Part shown: positions 6,835 to 15,181 of the stretch, one piece after another
How the letters are laid out: each line of letters starts with the position of its first letter
Position numbering within the stretch: the stretch's first letter is position 1
Assembly (NCBI GenBank): GCA_030377865.1
Contig: JAUCGA010000001.1
Span: 1 to 64,000, forward strand
Direction: 5' to 3'
DNA length: 64,000 nt
Origin: Anaerolineales bacterium HSG25
GTDB taxonomy: Bacteria > Chloroflexota > Anaerolineae > 4572-78 > J111
Notes under the pieces: model-generated
The model's input: only the letters and a program-made list of their open reading frames with translations
The model's database searches: none
Told to the model about the DNA's origin: nothing
Program-made: the position numbers and the translations under genes

Positions 6835-8337
6835 ATGGCTTATCGAAGATTAATATTATTCATTACAATTATATTCCTACTCTATATACCAAAGGCGACT
6901 CTGGCCCAAACTCCGATTAATGATAACAGTTCGGCTCAGTTTAATATCGACTGGCAAGAGCTAAATACAGAGTATTTTACGATTGTTTATGCCACCAAAA
7001 TCGAAGTGCGTGAGCGAGAAGATGATGAGCTAAAACCAATTGACTGCCCAGACTGTGGTCAAGCGGAAGCTGAGAAATACGCTACTTTTGTTGATGGGTT
7101 GTACGACAATTTAGCCACTATTTTTGCCACCGACATCGAAACACCGGTCAATATACGCCTTTACCCGACCGAAGAGAGCTACTTTGAGATTAATCCCATT
7201 GCCGAATATCTGACCGGCGTTATCGCCCATGCCCTCAACAACCGCAAGGAGATTGCCGTGGCTCTGCCTCGTACCCAAGGAATTACCGAGCCGCAACTGG
7301 TCAATAACATGCGTCACGAAATTAGCCACCTGTTTGCCTCCAAACTGGCTGATGGTAAACTAACGGCTGGTTTTCAAGAAGGTATAGCTCAATATTTAGA
7401 AAAACCAACCGACAAAACGGCCAATAATCCGGCTTTGCTTAAACAAGCCTTTGAGCAGGGACGGCTACTCAGTTGGGACGAGTTGGATCAATCACGCGAA
7501 ATCTACCGAGACCCACAGGTAGCGTATCCACAAAGTTTGTCGATTGTTTCATTTTTGATTGATCGGTACGGTCTACCAAAAATTCTCGAATTTATCGAGA
7601 TGACCGGACGCGAATCAGGCTATCGAGCCGCATTAAACGCCACATACAACAAATCGGCAGAAGTATTAGAGGCTGAATGGAAAGCTTATCTACCGAGTTA
7701 TTTTGACAGTCGCTGGCAGATTAATGCCATTTACAATTATGATTTAGGCCGCGTCACGCAACTGGTTGAACGGGGAGCCTATAGTGACGCGACCACTGAA
7801 ATCAACGAAATTGTAACCCTGCTCGAATCGACCAATCAGCATGAAACATTAACACGGGCGCAAGACCTGCTGTATCGGGCCGAGCAGGGGCAAACCGCGG
7901 CCGGGTTGGCTGAGGAATCTCGCTCTGCACTGATGGCGAGTGATTATCAGCAAACCATCAACAAAGGCATTGCCGCTCAACAGATGTATAATGCCCTTGG
8001 TTACCAAGATCGTTTGCCCGAAATCCAGACCTACATCTATCGAGCCGAAATCGGGCAAGAGGCGTTACAACAGCTTGAGTATGGCAATCGCCTGCTCAAT
8101 CAACTTCGGTTTATGGAAGCCGAACGCCAAATCAACGAGGCCACCATTCGTTTGCAGGCCCTCAATAATCCCAATGCGGCCCAACAAGGGCTAAACCTGC
8201 TCGAAGAATCGGCCCGCCGCCAACGCTTGCTGGCCTACACCTTGCTGGTCATCGGCGCGCTCCTGTTTCTAGCCAACATGGTGCATCGGCTCTATCATCG
8301 CATGGTCGCCCATCCGCTTGAGGTAGAGTTTCGGTAG
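6835..8337 (+). CDS. Peptidase MA-like membrane metalloprotease
   Basis: A gluzincin-type zinc peptidase of about 500 residues. The N-terminal hydrophobic signal LILFITIIFLLYIPK ends near ATLAQ. The catalytic HEISH (about residue 161) is followed 16-18 residues later by GFQEGIAQYLE, whose Glu is the expected third zinc ligand. A CPDC pair lies near residue 72. The C-terminal half is helical and repeat-like (YSDATTEINEIVTLLE, YQQTINKGIAAQQMYNALGY), followed by a single membrane helix LLAYTLLVIGALLFLANM near the end. It is therefore probably an extracytoplasmic enzyme anchored at both ends. The start is placed at MAYRRLIL because GGAG lies 8 bp upstream; an ATG six codons earlier has no such site. 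The downstream membrane protein is likely co-transcribed. The substrate is unknown. Confidence 0.85.
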   Translation: MAYRRLILFITIIFLLYIPKATLAQTPINDNSSAQFNIDWQELNTEYFTIVYATKIEVREREDDELKPIDCPDCGQAEAEKYATFVDGLYDNLATIFATDIETPVNIRLYPTEESYFEINPIAEYLTGVIAHALNNRKEIAVALPRTQGITEPQLVNNMRHEISHLFASKLADGKLTAGFQEGIAQYLEKPTDKTANNPALLKQAFEQGRLLSWDELDQSREIYRDPQVAYPQSLSIVSFLIDRYGLPKILEFIEMTGRESGYRAALNATYNKSAEVLEAEWKAYLPSYFDSRWQINAIYNYDLGRVTQLVERGAYSDATTEINEIVTLLESTNQHETLTRAQDLLYRAEQGQTAAGLAEESRSALMASDYQQTINKGIAAQQMYNALGYQDRLPEIQTYIYRAEIGQEALQQLEYGNRLLNQLRFMEAERQINEATIRLQALNNPNAAQQGLNLLEESARRQRLLAYTLLVIGALLFLANMVHRLYHRMVAHPLEVEFR

Positions 8338-8388
8338 AGAATAACGAGGTAAGAAGTAAAGGAGTAGGAAGCATGAAACGATCTATCC

Positions 8389-8411
8389 GCAAGTTTAAAA
8401 CTTGCGGGTAG
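8389..8411. repeat. Solo B-type cargo hairpin
   Basis: CCGCAAGTTTAAAACTTGCGGG is the core hairpin of B elements, found here without a shell, between the peptidase-MA gene and its neighbour. Confidence 0.7.
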
Positions 8412-8420
8412 ATAACGAGC

Positions 8421-8516
8421 AACACCTTCGAGACCTTCAAGGAACTTCGTACCTTGAAGGTCAACTCTGCCACCTCCGAGGTGTGTTTTTCTCCTCGGAG
8501 GTGGCAGAGTATATAT
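8421..8516. repeat. Two adjacent hairpins
   Basis: ACCTTCAAGG/CCTTGAAGGT is followed by ACTCTGCCACCTCCGAGG/CCTCGGAGGTGGCAGAGT, each a near-perfect stem. They lie in the spacer just before the gene at 8527 and could affect its expression. No T tract follows, so they are not classical terminators. Confidence 0.6.
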
Positions 8517-8526
8517 TCACTGAGCC

Positions 8527-10032
8527 ATGAATCAAAATTCCTCATCACCCATCCAACGACGCTTAAAACAGTTACGAATGACTTTTTGGCAACGCCGAGT
8601 CATTCTGGGCTTATTTCGTACCATGTGGCTGATTTTGTTGGTTCCCATCGGCTTTATGATTGCGTATATATGGTTTGACCGGCCTGTCTCGATATTGATT
8701 GGGCTACTGATTGCCATGTGGCTGGCTCTTCTGTCGATATTGTGGAACAGTCGTCCCTTAACCCTACACCGCATGGTACATCGGCTAGAGGCTCGGCTCG
8801 GGTTTCAATCTGAGTTGCTGACCGCTTATGAAACCAGTCAAACTGAGCCGGATGACACAAGCAATCCGATTGTAGCTCAACTGTTCCAAGAAGCTATCGA
8901 CTTAATCGGCCTATTACGACGACGGGTGCGCTATTTGAGCATGAATCTGTGGCTAGAGGTATCAGCCCTCATCGCCCTGACCGCGGTTTTGAGCGGTTTG
9001 CTGATGGTCGATGCCCTCACCCCTCTGTTACCCAATGCCGACGTGGTTGACCTGCCGCCGCTGTGGGTCGAACCTAAGGCTGATGAGGTACTGCCACCCG
9101 ATGTGACCCTTTTCCCGCCGCCATTTCAAGAACCGCCTGCTCTAACACCCCAACAGATTGAGCATATCTTAGAGATATTGGCTGATGCTTTTCGAGACCA
9201 AGCCATCACCCGTGCCGTGGCTGACGCGTTGGATCGGGGTGATGTGGTGGGCGCGGCAGAGGAGCTACGCCGTCTGGCCGACCAGTTGGACGCTATCTCT
9301 GACGCGGCTCAACAGGAGTTGGGAGATGCGCTCGACAACGCGGCCAACGAGATTGGTGATGACGCGCCGACTGTGACTGATCCGTTACGACAGGGTAGTT
9401 CGGCCTTGGGGAGCGGAGCGATCAACGCGGCGAGTCAAGCTATGGAAGAGTTGGCCGAAGCGCTCGACGCGATTGCTGACATGCAAAACGGTGAATCGGA
9501 GGAGTTAGCCGAAGAGAGTAATGCCGACGGAGACGCGGGCGGCGGCATGGAAGGTGAGCCGGATCAACCCGAAGCGGGGCAAGGTCAGGGCGGTGACCAA
9601 GGCGGGGGTAACTCCGAAGAGGAGCAAGCCGCTCCGCAAGAGGAGGGCGAACAGGAACCGATAAAACCTCTGGAATCGCCATCCGACGCGGGTGAAGATG
9701 GCGGTGATGGAGAGGAAGCCGAACTGGATGGCGGCGGCGACGAGGCTAACGAGGGCGAGGGCGAAGGTGATGAAGGCCCAGCCCAACCAACCGAAGAGGA
9801 ACGGCTCGGCATTGAGGGCGAACCGCTCGAATTGACCACTGGCGAAGAGAATGAGTTCGAGTCGGAAAACCGCGTCCTCCAACCCTCCGAGCTAGACGCA
9901 GAGGCCGGAGAACGCACCACCGAAAGCTCTCCCTTTGCCCGGCCTTTAGGCAGTAACGAAGCCCTTGGTGCTGACCCGCTGACCTATCCATGGGAAAAAC
10001 GGGATTTGATTCGGCGTTATTTTACGGAGTGA
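8527..10032 (+). CDS. Membrane protein with long acidic low-complexity tail (DUF4175-like organisation)
   Basis: 501 residues. Two or three membrane helices lie near the N-terminus (VILGLFRTMWLILLVPIGFM, PVSILIGLLIAMWLALLSIL) and another near 145-165 (VSALIALTAVLSGLLMV). A helical segment follows (about 210-330: EHILEILADAFRDQAITRAV), then about 140 residues of Glu/Asp/Gly-rich sequence. The protein ends DPLTYPWEKRDLIRRYFTE, a short conserved-looking tail that may bind a partner. The family is not firmly recognised; the architecture recalls DUF4175-type proteins that accompany DUF58/MoxR clusters. The local bias toward GAG/GAC codons raises GC here. Its place after the peptidase-MA gene suggests a shared envelope function. 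Confidence 0.75.
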   Translation: MNQNSSSPIQRRLKQLRMTFWQRRVILGLFRTMWLILLVPIGFMIAYIWFDRPVSILIGLLIAMWLALLSILWNSRPLTLHRMVHRLEARLGFQSELLTAYETSQTEPDDTSNPIVAQLFQEAIDLIGLLRRRVRYLSMNLWLEVSALIALTAVLSGLLMVDALTPLLPNADVVDLPPLWVEPKADEVLPPDVTLFPPPFQEPPALTPQQIEHILEILADAFRDQAITRAVADALDRGDVVGAAEELRRLADQLDAISDAAQQELGDALDNAANEIGDDAPTVTDPLRQGSSALGSGAINAASQAMEELAEALDAIADMQNGESEELAEESNADGDAGGGMEGEPDQPEAGQGQGGDQGGGNSEEEQAAPQEEGEQEPIKPLESPSDAGEDGGDGEEAELDGGGDEANEGEGEGDEGPAQPTEEERLGIEGEPLELTTGEENEFESENRVLQPSELDAEAGERTTESSPFARPLGSNEALGADPLTYPWEKRDLIRRYFTE

Positions 10033-10216
10033 AGAATCTTTAACGGAAATAAAAACATTAAGGAGTGAGCCATCGGTTATATCAAGACGTAATTTGAGAG
10101 AATTACCAATGGCAAGGTATAATTTAGGTATTAACCAGCAAATCGGGAAACTCGTTTTGAGCAATTGTTTTAAGACTGTAGTGATAACTACGCAGAACTC
10201 ATCCAATGACTATTAT

Positions 10217-10274
10217 AGAGCAGAATTTACAGGATAGGAGAATAAAAATTCTCTTATCCTGTAAATTCTGCTCT
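10217..10274. repeat. Strong hairpin inside a larger inverted repeat
   Basis: Arms AGAGCAGAATTTACAGGATA and ATCCTGTAAATTCTGCTCT enclose GAGAAT/ATTCTC. Outside it, AAGACTGTAGTG and GCAGAACTCATC at about 10167-10204 are mirrored by TGAGTTGTGCAGAGTCTT near 10300-10321, again a shell around a core. Confidence 0.7.
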
Positions 10275-10325
10275 AAACAGCGTAAATACTGTGGACTATT
10301 TGAGTTGTGCAGAGTCTTCAAGACT

Positions 10326-10467
10326 GTAGTGGTCAAGATGATGTTGAAAACCATGTCATACTGAGCCGAAGGCAAAGTATCCACCCGAATCTCCCTAGAT
10401 TCGGGTAAGAGACCCTTCGCAAAAAACGCTCAGGGTGACATAATCTTTTTCAACATCAAGCTGACTA
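10326..10467. repeat. A-family palindromic element, copy A3
   Basis: The shell and GTCATACTGAGCCGAAGG cargo match A2. The right end is degraded after CATCAAGCTGACTA. Confidence 0.78.
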
Positions 10468-10532
10468 GCTAGTGTTTGCCGTGTTTTTTGTGTAAAGCTA
10501 TTTTCATCTCTTGCCATTTTAAATTTTTCTAA

Positions 10533-11108
10533 TTAATTATCAACCGAACCATCGGGCAGAACCGAAAACTCAAAGTCAGCCCCGTCAGTGATGGCTTCTT
10601 CCATGCTGGCTCCGCTTAAATCCGATTCGCGAATATTGGCATCAGTCAGATTCGCCCCATTCAGATTGGCATCGACCAAACTGACCTCGCTCAAATGGGC
10701 TTGAGTGAGATTTGCACCCTGAAAATTGCACTGAGTAAGATTACTCTCGCCAAAGTTAGCCCGACTCAAATCTGTGCCGCTAAAGTTGGCTTGGGAGAGG
10801 TTGGCTCGACTGAGGTCAGCGTCAATCAAACTGGCTCCGGTTAGGTCAGCACCAGTTAAATCAACCCCACTGAGAGTCGCTCCATCAAGTTTTGCGCCAC
10901 GTAGGTTAATCGACTGTAAATTGGCTGACATAAAGTTGGCTCCGCTCAAATCGGCCTCGTTTAAATCGGCCTGACTCAAATTCGCTCGCAATAGTTGCGC
11001 CCGAATCAACGAGACTCTCGGCAGTTCTGCCCCTTCTAAATTGGCGTTGGTCAGCCATAACGACTGTCGCCCACTGGCAATCATCTGTTTAATCTGTTCA
11101 ATTTTCAT
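10533..11108 (-). CDS. Pentapeptide-repeat protein
   Basis: 191 residues with almost uninterrupted A(N/D)LXX pentapeptides from about residue 22 to 180 (for example LSQADLNEADLSGANFMSAN), which fold into a right-handed quadrilateral beta-helix. A short helical cap MKIEQIKQMIASGRQSLW precedes the repeats. Family members are often of unknown role, and some mimic DNA and inhibit gyrase. Nothing here separates these options. It is monocistronic, and E-family repeats lie immediately upstream. The repetitive codons generate a spurious opposite-strand frame. Confidence 0.93.
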   Translation of the reverse strand: MKIEQIKQMIASGRQSLWLTNANLEGAELPRVSLIRAQLLRANLSQADLNEADLSGANFMSANLQSINLRGAKLDGATLSGVDLTGADLTGASLIDADLSRANLSQANFSGTDLSRANFGESNLTQCNFQGANLTQAHLSEVSLVDANLNGANLTDANIRESDLSGASMEEAITDGADFEFSVLPDGSVDN

Positions 11109-11159
11109 TGAAAATTATTGGAAATAAAAATCTGACAGGATCAATATCAGAATTAACAA

Positions 11160-11322
11160 ACAGAAGTTTATCATTTCAACATGACTAAAACAATATCTGA
11201 CAGGATTAACAGAATTGACAGGATTTTTTTGCTTGTAATCCTGTCAATTCTGTTAATCCTGTCAAAAAATACTTTTGATTTTATCAATATATCAGGTCAT
11301 GAATAAAACGACAAACTCTTGA
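11160..11322. repeat. E-family palindromic element, copy E1
   Basis: The shell CAGAAGTTTATCATTTCAAC is mirrored by GACAAACTCTTGA. The cargo is the long stem CTGACAGGATTAACAGAATT / AATTCTGTTAATCCTGTCA. It appears to sit inside another CTGACAGGAT...ATCCTGTTAATCCTGTC hairpin (about 11131-11348), a further nesting. Confidence 0.75.
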
Positions 11323-11370
11323 ACAAAAAACATCCTGTTAATCCTGTCGAAAAAATTATTTCTACTTTAT

Positions 11371-11973
11371 TTATAAAGCCACCATTTTAATCCGTTTCAA
11401 AATTCCCTCTAGGCGCACCAAATCAGTATGAAGCAGACGGGCTAACGCTTTGCCTGCCCCGACCAGAAATCCATACCGTTGACTTTCTGGTTGTGCTAAG
11501 GCGGCTCGTTGCAGGTTAGCGATAATCAACTCATCAACCGGCACTTGCGGGGCGTTGAGCATGAGCCGCAAATAGTCGAACGATTCGGTAAAACGGCGAA
11601 TATCCTCATCGTCACATATCTCGATGGCGTTTAGACTTAAAGGTGGTTGCGGTGGCAACCCTTGAACCAGCCGCCCATATTGTTGATACCCAATCACTAA
11701 TACACTCAACTCAATCGGCACCAGACGATTTTGGCGCTGATCGAGAATAACCTCCGGTTCAATCTCGCCGGTTAAAATCAACTGTCGCACCGCCGGGTCA
11801 TCATGCACCTCAACATTGTAGACAATACCATACAGGTCAACTGCTTCTGGCTCCAGATGCACCGTCACCAGATTACCAAAATGGGGGGTATTAGGCTGGA
11901 TAATCCGACAGCCAACGGCAAACCCGACGGTGCTAGATCGCAAAACCCAACCAACCGTAAATTCAGTACTCAT
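11371..11973 (-). CDS. HAS-barrel-like protein of the NurA operon
   Basis: 200 residues. The N-terminal half is beta-rich (TVGWVLRSSTVGFAVGCRII, GNLVTVHLEPEAVDLYGIVY), resembling the HAS-barrel that caps HerA-type ATPases. The C-terminal half is helical and ends GYLV-like GAGKALARLLHTDLVRLEG. Its ATG overlaps the NurA stop by 4 bp, so translation is coupled. Proteins of this kind accompany NurA in several bacterial lineages, but no HerA ATPase domain is present in this protein or in the window. The assignment relies partly on context. Confidence 0.6.
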   Translation of the reverse strand: MSTEFTVGWVLRSSTVGFAVGCRIIQPNTPHFGNLVTVHLEPEAVDLYGIVYNVEVHDDPAVRQLILTGEIEPEVILDQRQNRLVPIELSVLVIGYQQYGRLVQGLPPQPPLSLNAIEICDDEDIRRFTESFDYLRLMLNAPQVPVDELIIANLQRAALAQPESQRYGFLVGAGKALARLLHTDLVRLEGILKRIKMVAL

Positions 11974-13178
11974 AAGCGGAAAGATTCTCTCCCGGTCAAA
12001 AGATTTTTATTACTTTGTTTGGCCGATAGATGGGGCAGAATTCCCTGCCGACGCATCTCGACTGCTAACATCATCTCGACTGCTTGGCGCTCTTCAGGAG
12101 AGATTATAGCCAGTTCATGCGCCCTTGCCAACACATAAGGATAGTTGCCCGCCAAACGAGCTTGCCGTACCAACGTCGCATGGAGCGTGTCAATCAGTGA
12201 GGAATGGGTCACTAGCCATGCCGGAACCTCGACCCGCGCTAAAATAGGTAGGTTGAGGCTTGGACTGACATTCAAATAGAAAAAATGGGTCGCCTGACGA
12301 GCTTGGCTGTAGCTGTCCATGCCTTTAGCCTTGAGGCTGAACATGGCGCTCCGTTCGCCGGGGCCAAGAAATTGGAATATGTCGATGTCGGTCAAATGAC
12401 GAAATGGGTTATGACGCAAACTTGACTCGTTGATGGCTTTAATATCGAGCGAGGCCAACTGCATCAGCGAAATGACAAAGGTGCTACGAGGTCGGTCAAT
12501 ATAGGCCGCCATCAAGGCTCCGCTGTCTCGCAGTTGGTTAAGCATTTTAATGTAGGCTCGCTGACATTCTTGCTGGCGTTGATAAGAGAGGTCGATGACG
12601 CGCAGATTCAACTGCCCATCCATCAAAGTGATGACCGGCTCACCGTCCGGCTTAATATATTGAGGGGCTAAATCGGCCAGAACCTGTAGTTCAGCCAAAT
12701 CTCGGCGGACGTTGACCTCACCCGTAGAGATGACGCGGCCTTGGTCGTCCAGCACATCATCGGGTTCGTAACATAACACAGGTTTGGGGTTGTGGGTGAT
12801 GGGTTTTAGGCCAGAACCATGCTGATAGACGATGCTCCCGACGTTAATCAAGTAGTAGAGGGTGATAGCATGTTGGTCAGGCAAAATTTGCGAACCATCA
12901 CTGGCAATGACAGTGATGGTCTTAACCGAGGCTGGCAGAGAAATCGCCTCGGCTAACGGCTCGTTGGTTGGTGCGGCTCCTACCCAGTCAAACCGTTGCT
13001 GTTGTTGCACCTGAGCCGCCCGTACCACTCGGTCATTTAGGGCACTGTATGCCGTGGAGTACTCCTTCAGCAAGGCTAAGAGAGTCGCTTTGGCCTCGTC
13101 ACGTCGAGCTAAATGGCTTTGCAAGCTACTGCCCATAGCCCGTACTTGGGGCGAGATTTCGTTAAGGGCTAGGGTCAT
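11970..13178 (-). CDS. nurA: NurA-domain 5'-3' nuclease
   Basis: 402 residues with the NurA blocks: TVIASDGSQILPDQH (about 88-103, first metal Asp), VITLMDGQLNLR (about 182), AAYIDRPRS (about 231), and the C-terminal ANYPYVLARAHELAIIS. NurA works with the hexameric HerA translocase in end resection. The bacterial versions are less studied. The gene overlaps both neighbours by 4 bp, in the order metallophosphoesterase, nurA, HAS-barrel protein. The absence of HerA next to it is the main oddity. Confidence 0.88.
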   Translation of the reverse strand: MTLALNEISPQVRAMGSSLQSHLARRDEAKATLLALLKEYSTAYSALNDRVVRAAQVQQQQRFDWVGAAPTNEPLAEAISLPASVKTITVIASDGSQILPDQHAITLYYLINVGSIVYQHGSGLKPITHNPKPVLCYEPDDVLDDQGRVISTGEVNVRRDLAELQVLADLAPQYIKPDGEPVITLMDGQLNLRVIDLSYQRQQECQRAYIKMLNQLRDSGALMAAYIDRPRSTFVISLMQLASLDIKAINESSLRHNPFRHLTDIDIFQFLGPGERSAMFSLKAKGMDSYSQARQATHFFYLNVSPSLNLPILARVEVPAWLVTHSSLIDTLHATLVRQARLAGNYPYVLARAHELAIISPEERQAVEMMLAVEMRRQGILPHLSAKQSNKNLLTGRESFRL

Positions 13179-14563
13179 ATCGAAAATAGTCCGCTCAGCC
13201 AGCCACCGGTACGTTTATTTTCTTCTGGTTTGGGGTTGACTTTATTTGGCGCTGTTTCATCGTCCGGATCTAAACTAACTGAATAATATAGGAGTTGGGC
13301 AATGATTGGTTCACCCGTGTCATCGTAATCAATCCGAGCATACGGCAGTCGAGGAGTCGTGTTGTGCAGTTCGAGTTTACCTTTAAACAGCGCCTCCACC
13401 ATATCCGGTGAGAGGTTGGTGAAATCACGCGTCCAACTACCTGTATTGATGTAGACATGCCCCGGTTTAAGTAGTTGCTGGCTCGGATGGTGGGTATGTC
13501 CAAACAGAACCACCTTAGATTTGTCACGTTTGGCGATATCTTCAGCCGCTTGGCGTAACAGATTTTGTTGATGTTCTTGTTCGGTTTGACCGATAATCAG
13601 CGCTTCGCTGGGAAGTAGATTCAAAACATTTTTGGTCGCTTCGGTCTCAGTCGGCGGTTTGGTCAAATTTAAGTAGTGCAATACTCGATAATGAAACGCC
13701 TGTCGGAATTTCGACTCATTGGCATAACGTCGAGACAGTTCTCGGCGAGTCTCTTCATTTTCGAGAACCTCCAAAAAATCAGCTACTACATCTTTTTGGG
13801 ACATGTGTGAGAAAAAATGGCTTAACATCTTAACGGCCAAGTTAAAGTTCCATGACAGGGCGTACCAAATCAAATTACTGACCGGCTTAATACCTGTAAT
13901 CACCCATGTATCATGCTGAACATCGTTAATCAGGTTGATAAATAGTGCCGAACTGGGCGGATAATAAAGCCTGTCGGGGTTATCGGGATGACGAGGGTCA
14001 ATAAAGTCAGGGTAACGGTTTACCGCTTCGGCCTTTTGATGCCCATGTTCGACATAGATTTTCTCTCGTTTGATATATTCACCCGCGAATAACAGTAATG
14101 ATGACCGCTCTCCAGAGGCCTCAAGCAGTTTCCGTAGCCTGTTTTTAACCCCCGGCCAAAAAAGGCTCACGTCATGGTCACCTTTAATAATCGTCACCCG
14201 CCGTTGCGGAAATTCAGGGTGCATAAAATCCCTTAATGCCTGAAACACCTCTTTTTGCTGAATCGCGATGATTTCGAGCCGCTTTAACGACGCGGCCTGA
14301 GACGAATCGGCATAACTCTCCATCGGATAAGCTTCATCGGGATTATATGTATCTACCGCTGGAACCTGTAAGAAATCGAAAAAATCACCGTTTAAGATGA
14401 GTTCAATCTCTTGTTGTTTCGCGGTGTTTTCGCTCTGGATACGTTGTAAAAACTGCACCAGCGCCTTTTCTGTAGTAACTGTTTCCTGCTTGGAATCTTT
14501 AGTTGTTGGTAACGCAAGTCCAAGATGCAAGTCTGAGAGAACAAATTTTATTTTACGGGCCAC
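13175..14563 (-). CDS. Calcineurin-like metallophosphoesterase
   Basis: 462 residues, GTG start. All metal-binding blocks are visible: SDLHLG (residues 9-14), LNGDFFDF (about 57), IIKGDHDVSLFW (about 126), EHGHQ (about 172), and FGHTHHPSQQLLKPGHVYIN with NTGSW near 360-380. The insert between the GDHD and GHTH blocks is longer than in small phosphoesterases. It is the first gene of a translationally coupled operon with NurA. By analogy with SbcD/Mre11 it could be a nuclease subunit, but this is inference; hydrolysis of a small phosphodiester is equally possible. Confidence 0.87.
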   Translation of the reverse strand: MARKIKFVLSDLHLGLALPTTKDSKQETVTTEKALVQFLQRIQSENTAKQQEIELILNGDFFDFLQVPAVDTYNPDEAYPMESYADSSQAASLKRLEIIAIQQKEVFQALRDFMHPEFPQRRVTIIKGDHDVSLFWPGVKNRLRKLLEASGERSSLLLFAGEYIKREKIYVEHGHQKAEAVNRYPDFIDPRHPDNPDRLYYPPSSALFINLINDVQHDTWVITGIKPVSNLIWYALSWNFNLAVKMLSHFFSHMSQKDVVADFLEVLENEETRRELSRRYANESKFRQAFHYRVLHYLNLTKPPTETEATKNVLNLLPSEALIIGQTEQEHQQNLLRQAAEDIAKRDKSKVVLFGHTHHPSQQLLKPGHVYINTGSWTRDFTNLSPDMVEALFKGKLELHNTTPRLPYARIDYDDTGEPIIAQLLYYSVSLDPDDETAPNKVNPKPEENKRTGGWLSGLFSI

Positions 14564-14763
14564 CTACCTATCCTTATCCTTAATATCGTAAACATTATAC
14601 CATATCTAATAAGGTTGACAATTAAGGAGTTTTCCGTGGTACACACCTGTACAACTAAAATTGCAGACCAATCAATCACTCTAACTGATAATCTGTTTTC
14701 TTTTGTCCTGTGGTTATGGTCATGCTATAATTGAATTGAATACACTAGTACCTAATAAATTTT

Positions 14764-14902
14764 GGCTCTTTGGGGCTTTTCGTGCAAACGTCATGATTGT
14801 GTCATCATCTTCCCGCAAGTTTAAAACTTGCGGGAAGATTGCCCCATTAAAGTATCTAATTCAGGATACAGTTTTGAGTTGCACGGAATCTACCAGAGAG
14901 CC
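14764..14902. repeat. B-family palindromic element, copy B2, with 9-bp target duplication
   Basis: The shell GGCTCTTTGGGGCTTTTCGTG is mirrored by TTGCACGGAATCTACCAGAG. The cargo is the CCCGCAAGTTT/AAACTTGCGGG hairpin. ATAAATTTT is duplicated at 14755-14763 and 14903-14911. Confidence 0.9.
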
Positions 14903-14920
14903 ATAAATTTTTAAAAAAGT

Positions 14921-15021
14921 GTGGTGGTCAAGATGATGTTGGAGTGCAATGGGTTCAGCCATTGCCTGTAGCAACGGCTAAACCCGTTGCACTCCGTTTT
15001 CAACATCAAGCTGACCACTAC
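14921..15021. repeat. A-family palindromic element, copy A4, with 15-bp direct repeat
   Basis: The shell is GTGGTGGTCAAGATGATGTT and its mirror. The cargo pairs GAGTGCAATGGGTTCAGCC with GGCTAAACCCGTTGCACTC. AAATTTTTAAAAAAG is present at 14905-14919 and 15023-15037. Confidence 0.85.
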
Positions 15022-15181
15022 AAAATTTTTAAAAAAGAGTTAAAAAACAGTTACTTACGCTGTTTCAGTACCTTGGGATTTCATCAGCATGATTTTGGTA
15101 TCAACAAACCAGCAATTTCATGTTGATTGATCTTGGGGTACTAATATCAAAACAGCGTAACGGCAGGTTTAAGGATTATCA

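Larger units (their letters stand above)
10033..10532. other. 500-bp convergent intergenic region with two palindromic elements
   Basis: No gene seen. It contains a nested hairpin structure (10167-10324, core 10217-10274) and element A3 (10326-10467). Confidence 0.65.
14588..15181. other. Intergenic region holding B2, A4 and another inverted repeat
   Basis: B2 (14764-14902) and A4 (14921-15021) lie side by side, followed by an inverted pair (about 15056-15160, ACGCTGTTTCAGTACCTTGG opposite TACTAATATCAAAACAGCGT). The kinase start follows an AAGGA site. No gene seen. Confidence 0.7.

Noticed and set aside
9505-9920. Minus-strand frames opposite the acidic tail of the membrane protein
   Set aside because: Ser/Pro-rich and hydrophobic translations of a GC-rich biased region; no start signals, and the plus-strand gene is continuous.
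14703-14906. Plus-strand frames ending AVLSCTESTREP or similar, seen again at 21270 and 37374
   Set aside because: They translate the B-family repeat. Their similarity to each other reflects repeat DNA, not a protein family.
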